A stretch of DNA of 64,000 nt from Brugia malayi (lineage: Eukaryota; Nematoda; Chromadorea; Rhabditida; Onchocercidae), in NCBI RefSeq assembly GCF_000002995.4, contig NW_025062478.1, forward strand, positions 9,152,001-9,216,000, written 5' to 3'. The notes under the pieces were generated by a model. The model was given only the letters and a program-made list of their open reading frames with translations, had not been told where the DNA came from and did not search any database. Numbering within the stretch: the stretch's first letter is position 1; every line of letters begins with the position of its first letter. Made by a program: the position numbers and the translations under genes. Below, one piece after another: positions 32,847 to 45,900 of the stretch.

Positions 32847-34744
32847 CTTTTCTCTTCTTATCCTTATGAAAGTTTCATTAAAGCCTAACGAAACAACTTA
32901 CCTTCTTCTAAAAATTTCAACATTTCTTCAAATTTAATTAAAAGAAGTAAAAGAACCAAACAACAAAACAAAATGTTCTCATTATTTGGTCAATGTAAAA
33001 AATAAAAGTTTCATCTGTCCACTTGATTTCTCACTCATCTGTCGCACAATTTAGAAAAGACCATTCAGAAGAAAAAAAAAAAAAAAAAAAAAATTTCACA
33101 AATCTTAAGTATTTTTTCAACTTGCTATTTTCTTCCTTTCTTTTTCGCATCACTTCCGAATTTCACACTTTTTCACAATGTCCACATCGTTGTCACACCT
33201 TCAAATTTTTCTCATTAATGCGTCCATCCATTTACCTTTCCATTCCTTTCACCTTTCATACTTTCATAAATATCCATTATGCAAACCATCCCCATTCATC
33301 CTCTCTAATATTACCCACAGTACCTGCTTGCTACCTATGTTATCACCAACAATAATAACAAAATTTCATATTTTCCGGTAATTCATTCTTTTAAAACCTG
33401 TTTTTTACTGCTTTTGCTTGTGAGCTGAGAATTTCCACTAAAATTCATTTGTTGCCCAGTGGCTCTTCACGAAGGACAGCGATGAAAGAATGACGGAGAT
33501 GTTGGAGTGTGTGACGATACGTTGATTTCCGTTGTAGAATCTAACAAATCAACCTCGTAGAACCAATTCATACAAAATCCCTTTAGATGGTAATGAAATT
33601 AGAAAATATTTGCCATGCTCAGAACAAGAAAAATTCAAGAAAACTTGTGTAAAATTTAAAAATTTATTAGTAAAGTTTTTATTCCGCTCATTAATTTATA
33701 AAAATAAACAAAGGAACGAATAAAAAAATTATGCAAAAAGATAAATAAGTCGTACGAATTCATAAAATCATAGCTAACAATCTGCGATTTTTTATTTTCT
33801 ACCGTTTTATTTAATTGAATTTTCAAAAATGTAACTAATTTTTTAAATAAATAAAAGCTTGATAAATATTTGTATAGTTGAATGAAATTAAAGATGAGAT
33901 CTGCTTGATCAGGATGATCAAACATTAAATTAATATGAAAAGAATCAGCAAAATAGAAATATGAATTAATAACTGTTATATTATCAATAATAATCAGAAT
34001 AACTTTAAAATTTCTATAAATCAATAAAATTTGTTTGTTTTAATATCAAATTACATGAGTACGATTTAAAAAAAAAAGGTTTAAATGAAATAGAACTATA
34101 AAACAAAAAGAGAAAATAGTAATTTGTTGAAATAAGAATTTGAAAGAAATTAATTATGCAAGATAAATGGAATAAACATGAAAATGCGAAATGAAAAGAA
34201 AGATCAAATGATTTCAGATCGATATAGTGTCAATGCAAAAACATTCTTTATGACAAGTAGTAGGTTACTTTACTATTATGAATATTGCAAAGCCTTATAC
34301 ATCTATTGCAAATTGTTACCTTACCTTTCTTTATTTGCAGTTTTCTTCTTGCAGTGCAACTACATGACAGGTGTTTTGTTTAGTTTTTTTTTTTTTTTTT
34401 TAAATTATAAAAATGACATTAAATTTAAATTTAGACTGAGATCGACAGAAGCAAAGAAATTTAATAAAAAGTTTTCTTTTTTTACATCCATTTAGAGCGA
34501 TACCTTGATCTTTTCAGTTTATTTTTATTTTAAAGAGTATTTAGCCAGAATAACTTGAGCTAAAATGCTTTTCTGCCAAAAAATCGAATTATGTCATTGT
34601 AAATGGACAAAAGAGAGAAACTAAATTCAGAAATAAGATTTGGAGAATAGTTTTGAGTAAATAGCCAAGTGTTTAGATAAGCCAAAATGTTGCATTATCA
34701 GTAAACCCTGAACAAATGTTATCACCGAATGTGTTTGCAAACAT

Positions 34745-34750
34745 TTTATT
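34745..34750 (-). other. Poly(A) signal of the multi-Kunitz gene
   Basis: The - strand reads AATAAA about 60 nt beyond the stop codon of the Kunitz gene, a normal distance for a nematode 3' UTR. Confidence 0.6.
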
Positions 34751-34809
34751 CCTTCACTTTTATATCTTCAATGTTCCGAGTGATTTGAACTGTGCTTTAA
34801 AAACAATTA

Positions 34810-37361
34810 TCAGCACACTCTACGGCAATCATTTGGTGGTAAAATTATCAGTGTGGCAGTTGTTTCGTTCAAAGCCTGCTTACCAATTACCGGATAAGGT
34901 TGCTGATCGATGATAAAGAACCAAGAATAGAGATGCATACCTTTGAGCCATGGCTGTACTAAGCGACATTTTTCGTCACCATGTGTGGTTGATGAAGTCT
35001 GTAATGATAAGAAATGATTTTACTAATAAAAAATTCTTGCCTCTTTCAATTCATTTCATTTTATTCGATAAGAATTAAAATTACGAATGTTGCCAAAACC
35101 TTGTATGAGTAGACATAAAATGAAAATAACTTTAGATTAATGATTAATTTTAAGACACCTATTTTAAAATAGATAATCTACCTGTGTATTACATGTGCCA
35201 CCTGATTCCATTAAACAAAGGTAACTCATTAGACGAGTTCTTTCTCCGGTAATATTGTATCTAAAAAGCAAACAGCTAGTTTGATTGTTTTCTGCTTATT
35301 CAAAAATAGAGAAAAAAGTGCTGTAATTCTATTATAATGGCATTTTTAAGATTTTTCTATGATGACAAATTTGATTACCTGTAACCGACACATTTTCCAT
35401 CTTCAAGCCATTCCGCATCTGTTTTCATGTACGGAGCACTATCCGCCATCAAAATTTGATGCGTAGACGATATCTTTTTCACAAATGGTTTTACACCTCG
35501 ATCTGTAGCAAAAAAAATGATCTTTATTTTTCTTATTGTTTATTTTCAATTTGATAATAATGACAAGGTAAAGTTACATCATAAATAATTTTAAATTATG
35601 TAATTTGAAAATGACAAATGACTTACAGTTGATTTTTCCAGATGAAATGATGCCCAATGGGGACAATGAGGATGACAGATTCGCTTGATTGATACATCTG
35701 AATGATGTTCATACAATAAAACATAGAAATTTTTACAGTTGCAAAACTTGGTTTCATTTCTTCAACCTTTGCCGATATTTGAAATGTCACTTTTAATCAA
35801 ATTTGATTGTGGTAAATTTTTAGATAAATAAAATGTTTTCTTTCTTTTTTTCTGTTCTTTCAAAAAATTTTTTTAAAGTTCCAAATTTTTTTGTAACCGA
35901 TATTAGAAAATTTAGTTAATAAAAGTTAGACAACTCATTTTAAATTCATACTCACTTTTCCTCACATGCTTGCTGCGTCATAAATATATTTTGACTTTTC
36001 CCGCATCCTGTATAATGGAAACCTCTACAAGTATTTGTCTCGGAATTGTAATAGTAACGATTCGACATTGATTCACACCAACATCCACGATCTAATGGAT
36101 CGGAACATTCGTCTTAAATGAATATAATACGTTTAAATTCAATTAAAAAAAAAAATTTTTTTTTAAAAATAAAATTTATTAGAATTGTCGCTGCAAAGAC
36201 TTGATGCTCAGTTTCTGATAACATAGCCAAATAATAAAGCCACGCATGAAAAGTTTTCGATCAAATGAACAAACTTCAATTTTGTTTCTTCAAAAACTAT
36301 AAATTACTGTATAATGTTTTAGCAGTTATATTTTTTTTTCAGGTCATTGAGCAAAAAAAAAAAAAACTATTCCATTGAACATTGCAACTGATATCGATAT
36401 GATATCACAGCATTTAAACGAAATGATAATTTAAAACGAGTGAAAAAACCAACTTTTTGTTGGAATTTCACAAATTTGTTGACATTTCTCAAATGTATCA
36501 AATCGATTTTCATTGCCGTCATTACAACCACCCCATAAAAACTGCTCACAAGTACCTTTGGTTAAGTTATAAAACCACTGATAGCTTAATAGATTACAAT
36601 TACCCCAATCCGGATATGCAATACAACGCTCTAAAATTATGCAATTATTTAAAATTCATATTTTAAATTAGAACAACGATTAAAGAAGAAATTTCTCAAT
36701 TTCATTAGAAAATTCTCTTCAAAAAATTGTACATTGACAATATCTAGGAAAAGATTTTATTAACTAGTATTTAAGAAGAGAATATTGATTCTTTTTAAAA
36801 TTATTTAACATAGACGTTCTTTCTTCTGTGCAAAATTGAACCTTGTAAAGGACGTTTTAAGCCTTTACAAAGAGCATTACAGGAATATTCGGTAGCAAAA
36901 CGATTTTGATTTCCGTTGCATCCGCTGTAGTTAAACGTGACACACTGTAGCTGAACGTGATTATACGCCCATCGTTGAACACTTTTCCGATCATTCTTCA
37001 AACATTTCCCTTCAGTAATTGGTTCGAAACAAACTGAAAAATAAAATTAATTCAAATTTCTTATAGATCATACTCAATAAGAAGGTAATATTAAATATCG
37101 CTTGAATGTCAGAAAATCTTTTAATTAATTAATGAGCCGTATAAATTGTATAAAAAAATTACTATACTGAAATATCTAAAGCTAATGCATTGGATTTCAT
37201 TTCCGACTAATTTAAACCTTTAGGATGTGAAAATTTTTCGAGAGCATATCCTGTCGAAATATATCGACAAACAGCTTCGCAAGTAGATAGATCGTAAAAT
37301 CGATTTTCGTTACCGACACATCCGGAATACCAGAACTGTTCACAACGTTCTAAAGCTTATT

Positions 37362-37405
<44 letters not shown>

Positions 37406-40400
37406 TTTAATATATGTATATATATATACATTATATATATATACTCCAAAGTATATATATATATACTTTGGAGGCTACTAAGAAGGTAAAAAATTGATAG
37501 GCTTATCACTGAAGGTTTGATATTGGAATTGATTGATTGGAAAAGTCCTGATGATTGAATGGAAAAAATTAGCGATGCTCAAGAATTACATTTATAAAAA
37601 TGATAAAATGAATGCAAAGTTGTTGACTGTCAAAAAAATGAAGCGAAAGAATTCGAGATTATCTGTTTATATATATAAGTACCATTCCTCTGATTGTAGT
37701 AGTAGCGTATTCCAGCCTTTTCCGCACATTCATCTTCTTCGATTTGCTCTCCACCATCGAGTGGTAAAAGACAATTCGTTTCCAAAGCTACAATTTAAAC
37801 AAATGACACAAAAATTTTAAAACTTACCCATAGCTGCTAAAAGCTCATAGAATTCTTATTATTTCTACATACGTTTCACTAAATTCTAAAGGAGAAATTG
37901 TAAGTAAGAGGTTGACAGATCGAATACCGATATTTTGATAATAAGTACATAATGCTTTGATAACAGTTATCAAGTTAAAGGTTAATCAACGATTGAAATT
38001 AAACAAATGAAAATATGAATCAAGCTACATTAATAAGATTAGGTTATATAAACTTTGTCTGAGAAAAAAATAGTAAATAGAGAATTTAGTACCTACGAGA
38101 TAACCCACGAAATTGATAACACGTTATTTGACATTGACGTAGCGTAAGAAAACGATTCGAATTACCATCACATCCACTGTATATAAACGGTTCACAGCGT
38201 TGCGCTTCTCGGTTATAGTAGTAAGAGGGATACCTTGAATACAACTTACGCTTAATCATTAAAAAAAAATTAATAAGAAACCATTATTTCATTACTTGTA
38301 ATCTTGAAGAGAAATCGATATTTTTTATATCTTTCATTATTAGTTTTTTCCGCAAATTTTCTTGCAAAATAATTGTTTTAAAAGAAAATCTGTTAAAAGA
38401 AACTGAAAATTAAATGAGAATTAGAATGGTAAATTTCGGTTACCATTATTTTGCAAAAATTAAAAAAGCTGTTTGATAAAAATTAAGTATAAAACAATGC
38501 AAAACTTACATTTTGGAACAATTGCCTAATATCAATGGCTCCAAGCAACGTGTTATCAGTGTTGAGGGTAGCGTGTGTTCTTTATCTTCAAATGGTACGA
38601 TTTAAAAAATGAAATTAAAGAATTATTTAAAATTATATGAATTTATAAGTAACAGTTAGTTGTATTAATTGAAAATAACAAGTAGCAGCTGAAAAATGGA
38701 AAACGAAATTAAATGATGAATGTACTTGAATTATTATTATGTGATTCATGTCAATGTTATACTTTCATCGTTTCTTAAGTTGCAAATAGTTTGCACACTA
38801 ATTTGATAAGTGTATAAGTTCAAATTTGCTGATCAATCGTCTAATATGTTCGCCGATCTTTATTGATATGTAAACACGTTGCAACATTTTCCACTGACAA
38901 AATTAATATCACTGATAAGAGGCGCTTTAATGATTAGATGATAACAAACCTGCTTCTACTCCTGCTTCTGAATTAAACCACTTTACTACGCATTGCTTTT
39001 GGCAGCTTGCAATGTTTTCGAAATTATTACCATTATCCGAGATACAACCACTACTCCAGAATATTCGACATTTATTACTCGTTGTATCATAATAATACCT
39101 CGGTGTCCAATTTGTGATATTACATGCATCTGCTAATTTCGAATCGAATTCACCGCATTTTGATATTTCTGCAATGTTAATTGACATTAGTTCAAATCCT
39201 TTCTATACCAATGTTCTTAATTTATTTGTTAGTAACAAATGGGACCAAATGATTTTTACCCTCCAAATCGATATTTTCGTGCAAATGATCACAAAATCAA
39301 TTTTTAAATTTATAATGTTTACTTGATAAAATAGGCGTGAACTGATCAAAGTGATTCATCGTGTCATTATTTTCTTCTTCTACTGATCTTTGGAAAACTT
39401 TCTGCAGCGAACGGCGAAATTCAGCCTTTAATATATGAAAATCAAAACTACTGGTATTGTCATCTGATGGCGTTTCATTAACATACGAATGAGTCACAAA
39501 TATTCCGGAAGGATTGCTAGTAGAAGTTGAGTTAGCTGAAATTTCAATTAGTGAGCAAAGTGTAATCTAAATCATACTAAATTGAATTCAATGACATTCT
39601 TGATGAAAAAAAAAAAAAAACTTTCGAGAGTATAAGTATAAACTTCTTGTAGATATTTGTTTTATTAATAAAAGTTATTAATAGAAGTTATTTTTAAAAT
39701 TTTATCAAGAAATGAAGTATAATTACTGTTTATGCTCGATATTTCCGACTGAGTTGCTTTAATAGGCTTAATGTGTGCATCAATAAAAAAATCTGAAAAA
39801 CTTTTTTTTAAAAAAAAAAATGTTAATTATTAAAGCAATCTGAAACTTTCATTATTTAATTTAATTAATTAGTTGAATTTTTTCTGGTTCTAAGTTAATG
39901 AATATTTGTAGAATAACCATCAAAAATATTTCTCATCCGTATCAATTTTCGATGACTATTTGATCGCATGAAACTATATGGCTGTGAGAACATTGCTGAA
40001 ATTTTTCCGATACGATATGTGTCTGTTCCTATTCGTTGTGATGATTTTTGGGTCTGAAAGATGACAATATGTGATATCATTAAATAGAAAGAATATGAAT
40101 TATACAGTTTTCAAGAATGAAATGACTAAACAAATCATTGAAATCAAAAAGTTCCCAATGTTTTAGCTTTGCAATTATAAACTACTTTACTTTTGATATT
40201 AAAATACAAAAAAAGTGTAAGAACTGTTAAAAGTATATTTTCTGAGAAACATTTACTGACAAATTGCTAACTGATAAAAGAGGTTCAAGAAAAGTGATTT
40301 GAAAGTGATTAAAGGTTCAAGAGACATTCAACATTCAGTCATCAAATACTTTTATTCAGTATAAGGTATTTATTAATTGCTGAATTAATTTAAGTCGATA

Positions 40401-42616
40401 AATTAAACATCAAAGACAAATATAAGCAATGAATTTGATAAGTACCATTCGATCGGACTGCTCGCATAATCTTTTGCAAACTCCGCGATGATAAAACATA
40501 TTAGTAGGTTCTCGACGTTTCGAGCATGAAATGTCATACCAAAACATTTCACATTTTGAACTTGTTTGATTGTAGAAGAACCGTGGACGCCAATTGAAAG
40601 TCTTGCAGCCATAATATTGTTTCATGTCAAATTTTATAAAACACACTGTAAATATACATATATTTTTATAAATAATAAATTAGATCAATCATGAGAAACT
40701 GTGGGAAAAAGAAGTGAGATTGAAATAGAAATATGGGCCACAAAAATATTTATTTAGCTATTTCTGTGAAAACGGTAAATAACATAGCTAATAGAAAATA
40801 TCTTCAAATAGGACCAGAATAAAGAGAAAGCAATTAGCAGCAGCATTTATAGTTACTTGTTTTTTTTAACATTGAATTTTTCCGCTTATCCTCTAATTTG
40901 CCATTCTTTTTCCTCACACAGAGTAATTTACAAGCCTGAAAATAATATTCGATTGAAGAAAAAAGGACTAATTTAACAGCTATAAGTTACATTCTTATGA
41001 TATTACTTTCCTTTTTTGCAATTTTTACTGATTTAAATAGCGCATTTTATTTTTCAAATTCCAAAGAGAATTTTGAAATTAATAAAATTAAACCTTCTCA
41101 TTAGCAAATATATTCTGATTTCTTCCCAATATTTTACAACCACCATACCAAAAGCGTCGACATCGATTTTCTTTAGCGTCATAAAAATAACGTAGCTCCC
41201 AAGTTGGCGCAATCGGCGTAGTTTGACGGCATAATTTTCGATATCGTAGATCAAATGGTTGACTACAGATAGCTAAAACTTATCAAAATAGTGCTCTTTG
41301 TAAAAGTTGTTGAACCAAAATTAATTTAAACTTGCAATGCAATATTTATGAATGCTATCGTATATTTTCTAATTAATCAATTAAGTAATTTCCTAATTAG
41401 TGAAATATTGATTTTTCAAACTATAATTAAAAGAGAAATGTGAAATTAAAAAGAAGCAATGACTGGAGAAATCTTGTTTCACATGGTTTTCCTGCTTTTT
41501 ACCACATTTTGCTTGACATTGCCGCCGATTTGAGAAACGATTTTCATTTCCATTGCAACCACTAAAAATTATTTCCATCAGTGTTCTAAGCTTTAATTTT
41601 AGCATTTAAGTATTCAATTCAGAGACAGATATTACTTATCACTTATGTAATAATGATTTCTTCTATCAACATAGAAAAAACCTCAAAAAATTTTAAAATT
41701 TTACTTCCTAAGCAGAAATTTCAAAGTATCCAGAGAAATCAGTCATTGCTAGTATTCTTAAATTTTCAATAACTTTCATCAAGTTATGAATAAAGTTGAA
41801 ATCACATCGAAATATTTTGAATATAAAAAGTGTTACTGAATATACATATTGAAAGGACAAAGAAAAGCAATGATTTTTTCATTCTTGAAGCTTATAAACT
41901 TTTCATTCTTGAACTTTTCTCTTTCAATTTGTTACCTGTGGCGCAAAATGAACATAATTGTGAGTAATTTTGAATCGTAAGCATACCTGTACATAAATTT
42001 GCGACATTTATGATTATGAATATTATAATAAAAGAGTGGAATTCGCTGTGAACAGTTGCCACGTTGAAGAGGTTGCTGCAGTAAAGTTTTGAAAATTTTT
42101 GAAATAACAAACGATTTGTATTTTTACATACGTAATTTATTAATATATAAGTTAAAATTGAAGTGAAGTAAGTTTTACAGTTTTTCATTTACGACTTTAT
42201 TTAAGCATATTTAATAACCATTTCAATTGTTACAACCACAAAAGCTTTGCACTGAAATGTAAAAAAGTTAATTCTTCTTCTACGTTATTTCATTCTTTTC
42301 TTTTAATTACTTTTAAGTAAAGTAGGCCTTTTTGAATACAATAAAATGGTATGCTTTATTCCGGAAACCGGAATAGAGTTGATAGAGTTGAGAAACGAGT
42401 TATAAGAAATAATTTGCTGTTTGTTAGAAATAAAAAGCACTATTAGATTACAAATTTTAAATATTAAAATGAGAAATGTCGTTTTCATTTTACCTGACAT
42501 GGATGATTTCTATCATTTGATAGTGTGGCTATTAATTTAAATATGGTACCGCCTGTTGCTGCTTTATTAAAAGCTGGGAGAAATACAATTAACAGAAGCG
42601 CATGTGTCGCATCCAT
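34810..42616 (-). CDS. Secreted protein with nine Kunitz domains
   Basis: Exons: 42494-42616, 41987-42075, 41503-41561, 41094-41272, 40857-40935, 40446-40645, 39918-40053, 39727-39792, 39323-39535, 38950-39168, 38510-38585, 38097-38233, 37683-37787, 37218-37349, 36842-37033, 36454-36630, 35956-36112, 35627-35697, 35379-35502, 35182-35260, 34960-34998, 34810-34902. Phases all agree; the total is 2745 nt, 914 aa. The start has a signal peptide (MDATHALLLIVFLPAF). Six-cysteine Kunitz domains lie at about residues 40-90, 93-156, 178-237, 386-441, 468-518, 531-588, 606-660, 671-722 and 730-781, several with the GC.GN.NRF core. A Ser/Thr-rich linker of about 145 residues separates domains 3 and 4; a tail with six more cysteines follows domain 9. 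Kunitz domains inhibit serine proteases, so extracellular protease control (for example in cuticle or moulting) is a reasonable but unproven role. Similar multi-Kunitz nematode proteins exist (MLT-11, BLI-5); orthology was not established. Confidence 0.9.
37366..37473. repeat. TA microsatellite with perfect palindrome
   Basis: Long TA runs fill part of the intron between Kunitz exons 13 and 14. The array ends in a perfect 30-bp palindrome at 37444-37473, with CTCCAAAG and CTTTGGAG arms around a TA core. Confidence 0.85.
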
Positions 42617-42743
42617 TTGTTTTAAAATACTGAAATTGGTACTATCATATTTCAAAAACCAAAGACAGTTTAATTAGCGATTTCCTCGCTTTATTGTTTT
42701 TTATAAAATATCGCAATTGCTAACTGCTATATATTCATGTAAC

Positions 42744-42915
42744 CTAAGCATTGTTTTCAAAGAAGTTCCGGTTTATTTCCTGATCCTGAAGACCTGATTC
42801 CACATTCGACTCCTTGTTTCTTTCGACAAATCTTTCGACAATACATTTTACAGTTGAAAGAAAGGCGAAATGGAAAATATCGTCATTAAAATATTGCGCC
42901 CAATCAGATATATTA
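42744..42915 (-). CDS. Possible last exon of an upstream gene
   Basis: An open frame after a GCAACAG acceptor reads NISDWAQYFNDDIFHFAF and later CIVERFVERNKESN, ending at TAG 42744. It has mixed, protein-like codon use in a very AT-rich setting. It stops 128 bp before the Kunitz start codon on the same strand, a spacing typical of nematode operons. A second candidate exon, 43157-43210 (EVLLQNSIELLAAILTVT), has good splice sites but does not join in phase directly, so at least one exon is missing. The family is unknown; a chance frame cannot be excluded. Confidence 0.35.
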
Positions 42916-45900
42916 CTGTTGCGCAAATTTAAAAAGCATTATTTTCGTCATAAATTCAAGATATTTCAATGAATATGATGAAATTCACTGGAATTAATGT
43001 GATTTGGCATGCTAATCTCTCTTTTAAACATTCAAAATTGAAAATGCTAAATGAGCACTGAAGCTATTATCATGCAAACTTGAATACTTGTGTAAATGAT
43101 TTTTATCAGTTGTCGATGATTAAAGTCTGATAGTATTTGGATGCTGAAAACTTTACAGTTACAGTTAAAATTGCAGCTAACAGTTCAATTGAATTCTGTA
43201 ATAATACTTCCTGAAGAAATTTATCCCAGATAATTTACTTTTATTGGAAGTAAATTTTCCAATAATTGCAATATATCAAATTGTTGAAAAGTATTATTGC
43301 ATACAATGCTACTCTTTTTACAAAGAATCGATCTAAAGATATCATTTTTGCTAATTAGCGAAAATCAGAAAAGAAATATAAAAAAACTTTTAAGCAAAGT
43401 TTAAAATCTATTGACAATCCACAAAAAATTTTCCAATAAATTTCTATTGGTAAACATTTTATTTATAAATTGATTTAAATTATTTTTATATACAATCATG
43501 ACAGCGTCCTTTTCTTGCAAATTTTTTTCAGTTTGAAAATTTCTTTTTCATGCATCATAATTTTTTGTGTTTAAAAAATTACAATTCAAAAGTTTTTTCT
43601 CCAAAAATAACTATTTCATCCATTTCTTTTTAGTCATTAAGTAGTTTTCTGTTATATGCTTTTCCTCTTTAGATAACTCTTGGAATATTTAAATGTGACA
43701 ATCTAAGATGATTAATACAAAATGAAATTAGAAGTGAGTTTAACCTCTGAATTGATAATTCAGAATATGATAAACTCAGACATAAAGAATTATTACAAAT
43801 AGTTTAATGAATTTTAGCTGAATTTTTCTTTTTCATCTTTTTACACTAAATTCATAATATGCGTTTTGATAAGAACGTGCTAGATTATCAGATCATTTTG
43901 AATACTAAACTATTTTAAGAATTAGATTTAAAAAATAGATATCTTGAAATTTGTAGTAAATATAAAAAGTATTACTCATAAATTGTTACATTGAATGCTT
44001 CTATGTTTTTAAAATGAGAATTTAAACCGCTATCGTAAAAAAAAAAAAGTGTAAAATTTGACACAGTGTATAGATGTTTTGATTTTATTTATAGAAAAGA
44101 AATAAGTGGAAAAATATTGATGACCTGACTGTCTGATAGTGCAAAGTGTTATCAAAGATAAATGTTTTATTCGAGAAAAAAAAAAAAATACTACAGGAAA
44201 AAGTGAAATCTTTTCATTTATCTTTCATTGCAGTTAAAAGGCAAAATGAATCATTGTAATGAGTAAATGTTAAATTTTATGAACAAATTTTTAAAAATTA
44301 AAATTTTTAGCTCATTAGAAATTAATCAAAACTCAAATTTCTAAACAACTAAAAAAAATGGATAATATAATGTCACCTATCTGTCATTCATTTTAATTCA
44401 TTATATAATATATACTATTACATTCATGTTAAATTAACAAAATTGTATAACAATTAATTTAGAGAAACTTTTTTAGATCGCAAATATTATTAAACCAAAG
44501 TATATAATTTTAAATTTTCCCAAATTTGCGCTAAAATATGAAAGGCAAAAAAATCTTTAAAAATTTTTATTTGAAAAATTTTTAAGATTTCTTTAAAGTC
44601 TAATTAAATAATAATTATTTAAAATTTTGTAGGTTCTTTTCCATGTTCAAAACTAGAGAACGAATAGTAATCTGTGTTTTAAAACAAACAATCAACAGAT
44701 TCAAACATATTATTGAAATTGTAAAAAAAAAAAAAAAAAATTTAATTTGAAAATTATAACTTCTTGAACATTTTACGCATTATATTAAGAGAAATTTAAT
44801 TAGAGACACTGTTTTGTCTCATTCTTTGTGCTATATAAAATTGCTTTATTTTATTGAAATTATTTTATTCATTAAAACAATGCTCAAATGTTATTTCCGA
44901 GATATCTCAAAGGATCAGTGGTATAACTTGTTGTTAAATTTACAATGCATCCTTTCATATTGCTAAAATATTGTCCTAAATTAAAAATTTTATTTCTATT
45001 TCCAGCACAAAAATAAATCTTTAAAAACAATTTTTTTCAAACTTTTTTTTTTAAAACGTCAAGCAATAATAATAAGAGAATAATAACTGTACTTTTATTA
45101 TACAATAAATATTGGCGATGTTATAATTATAATAATGCAACAACAAATTATTTTGCACATTAATCTTTCTCTCAAATTATATTACTCATTTAATTAATTA
45201 TTCATTGTGAAAGTAAGTTTAAACTTGCCAATTGTTTTATTGAATTATTAAAAATTATTCGAAATGTATTAATTCTGAAGCCTCAACCAACTCAATTTAT
45301 GCTTTTTTTTTTTTTAATCTAAAAATAATTATTCAATCAAAACAATCAGAAATAATTTAAAAATATTTTTTATAAATGAATACCATTATTAAACTGAGTT
45401 TTTCATTTTTAATAAAAAAATTTCAATGTATAAAACAAAATTTAAAAAAGACTAATAAACGAAAAAAAAAGTTTTGTTAAAGCTGATCCAATGATAACGA
45501 TATTCCCGTGATATTTGTTAGACCAGTAAAAGAATACTGAGTGATTGTTTTTTTGCAACGCGGAAAAAATTCACAAATAAAATTTGATTTTGAAAAAGTA
45601 TTTTTGTAAGTGGTCTATGCCCATGAGAATGCTAAAACATTCATCCAAGAATTCTTGAAAACAAGAAGTATCATTGTTAGCATATAGCTTTTCAGTTCAT
45701 TTCACTGCTTTCTAAGATGAAAATCTGTAATTCAATTCCTTCTAAAATTTGAATCTATAATTCAATTCTTTTTTTTAGATAAATTAAAGTTCCATTTTTA
45801 TAAACTAATAAATGATGTAAGTATAGAGAGGGGAAAAGTTTCAGCTAATATTATATAGCTAGAAATTAAAAGATTTTATAAGTACTAAGACTTTCCATTT

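Larger units (their letters stand above)
22555..34809. other. 12-kb intergenic/upstream region of pha-4
   Basis: No convincing exon was found on either strand. The region must contain, or border, the missing 5' exon and promoter of pha-4. It carries the simple repeats listed separately, poly-A/T runs such as 33070-33091, and modest GC-richer patches near 24060-24420, 28370-28510 and 31090-31330. The two ORFs near 24000-24580 overlap on opposite strands; neither has a phase-compatible join to pha-4. Confidence 0.55.

Noticed and set aside
42220..42262. 33-nt segment after a CATTTCAG acceptor in Kunitz intron 1
   Set aside because: It is in phase, but inclusion would add a cysteine and disrupt domain 1; exon 1 joins exon 2 perfectly without it.
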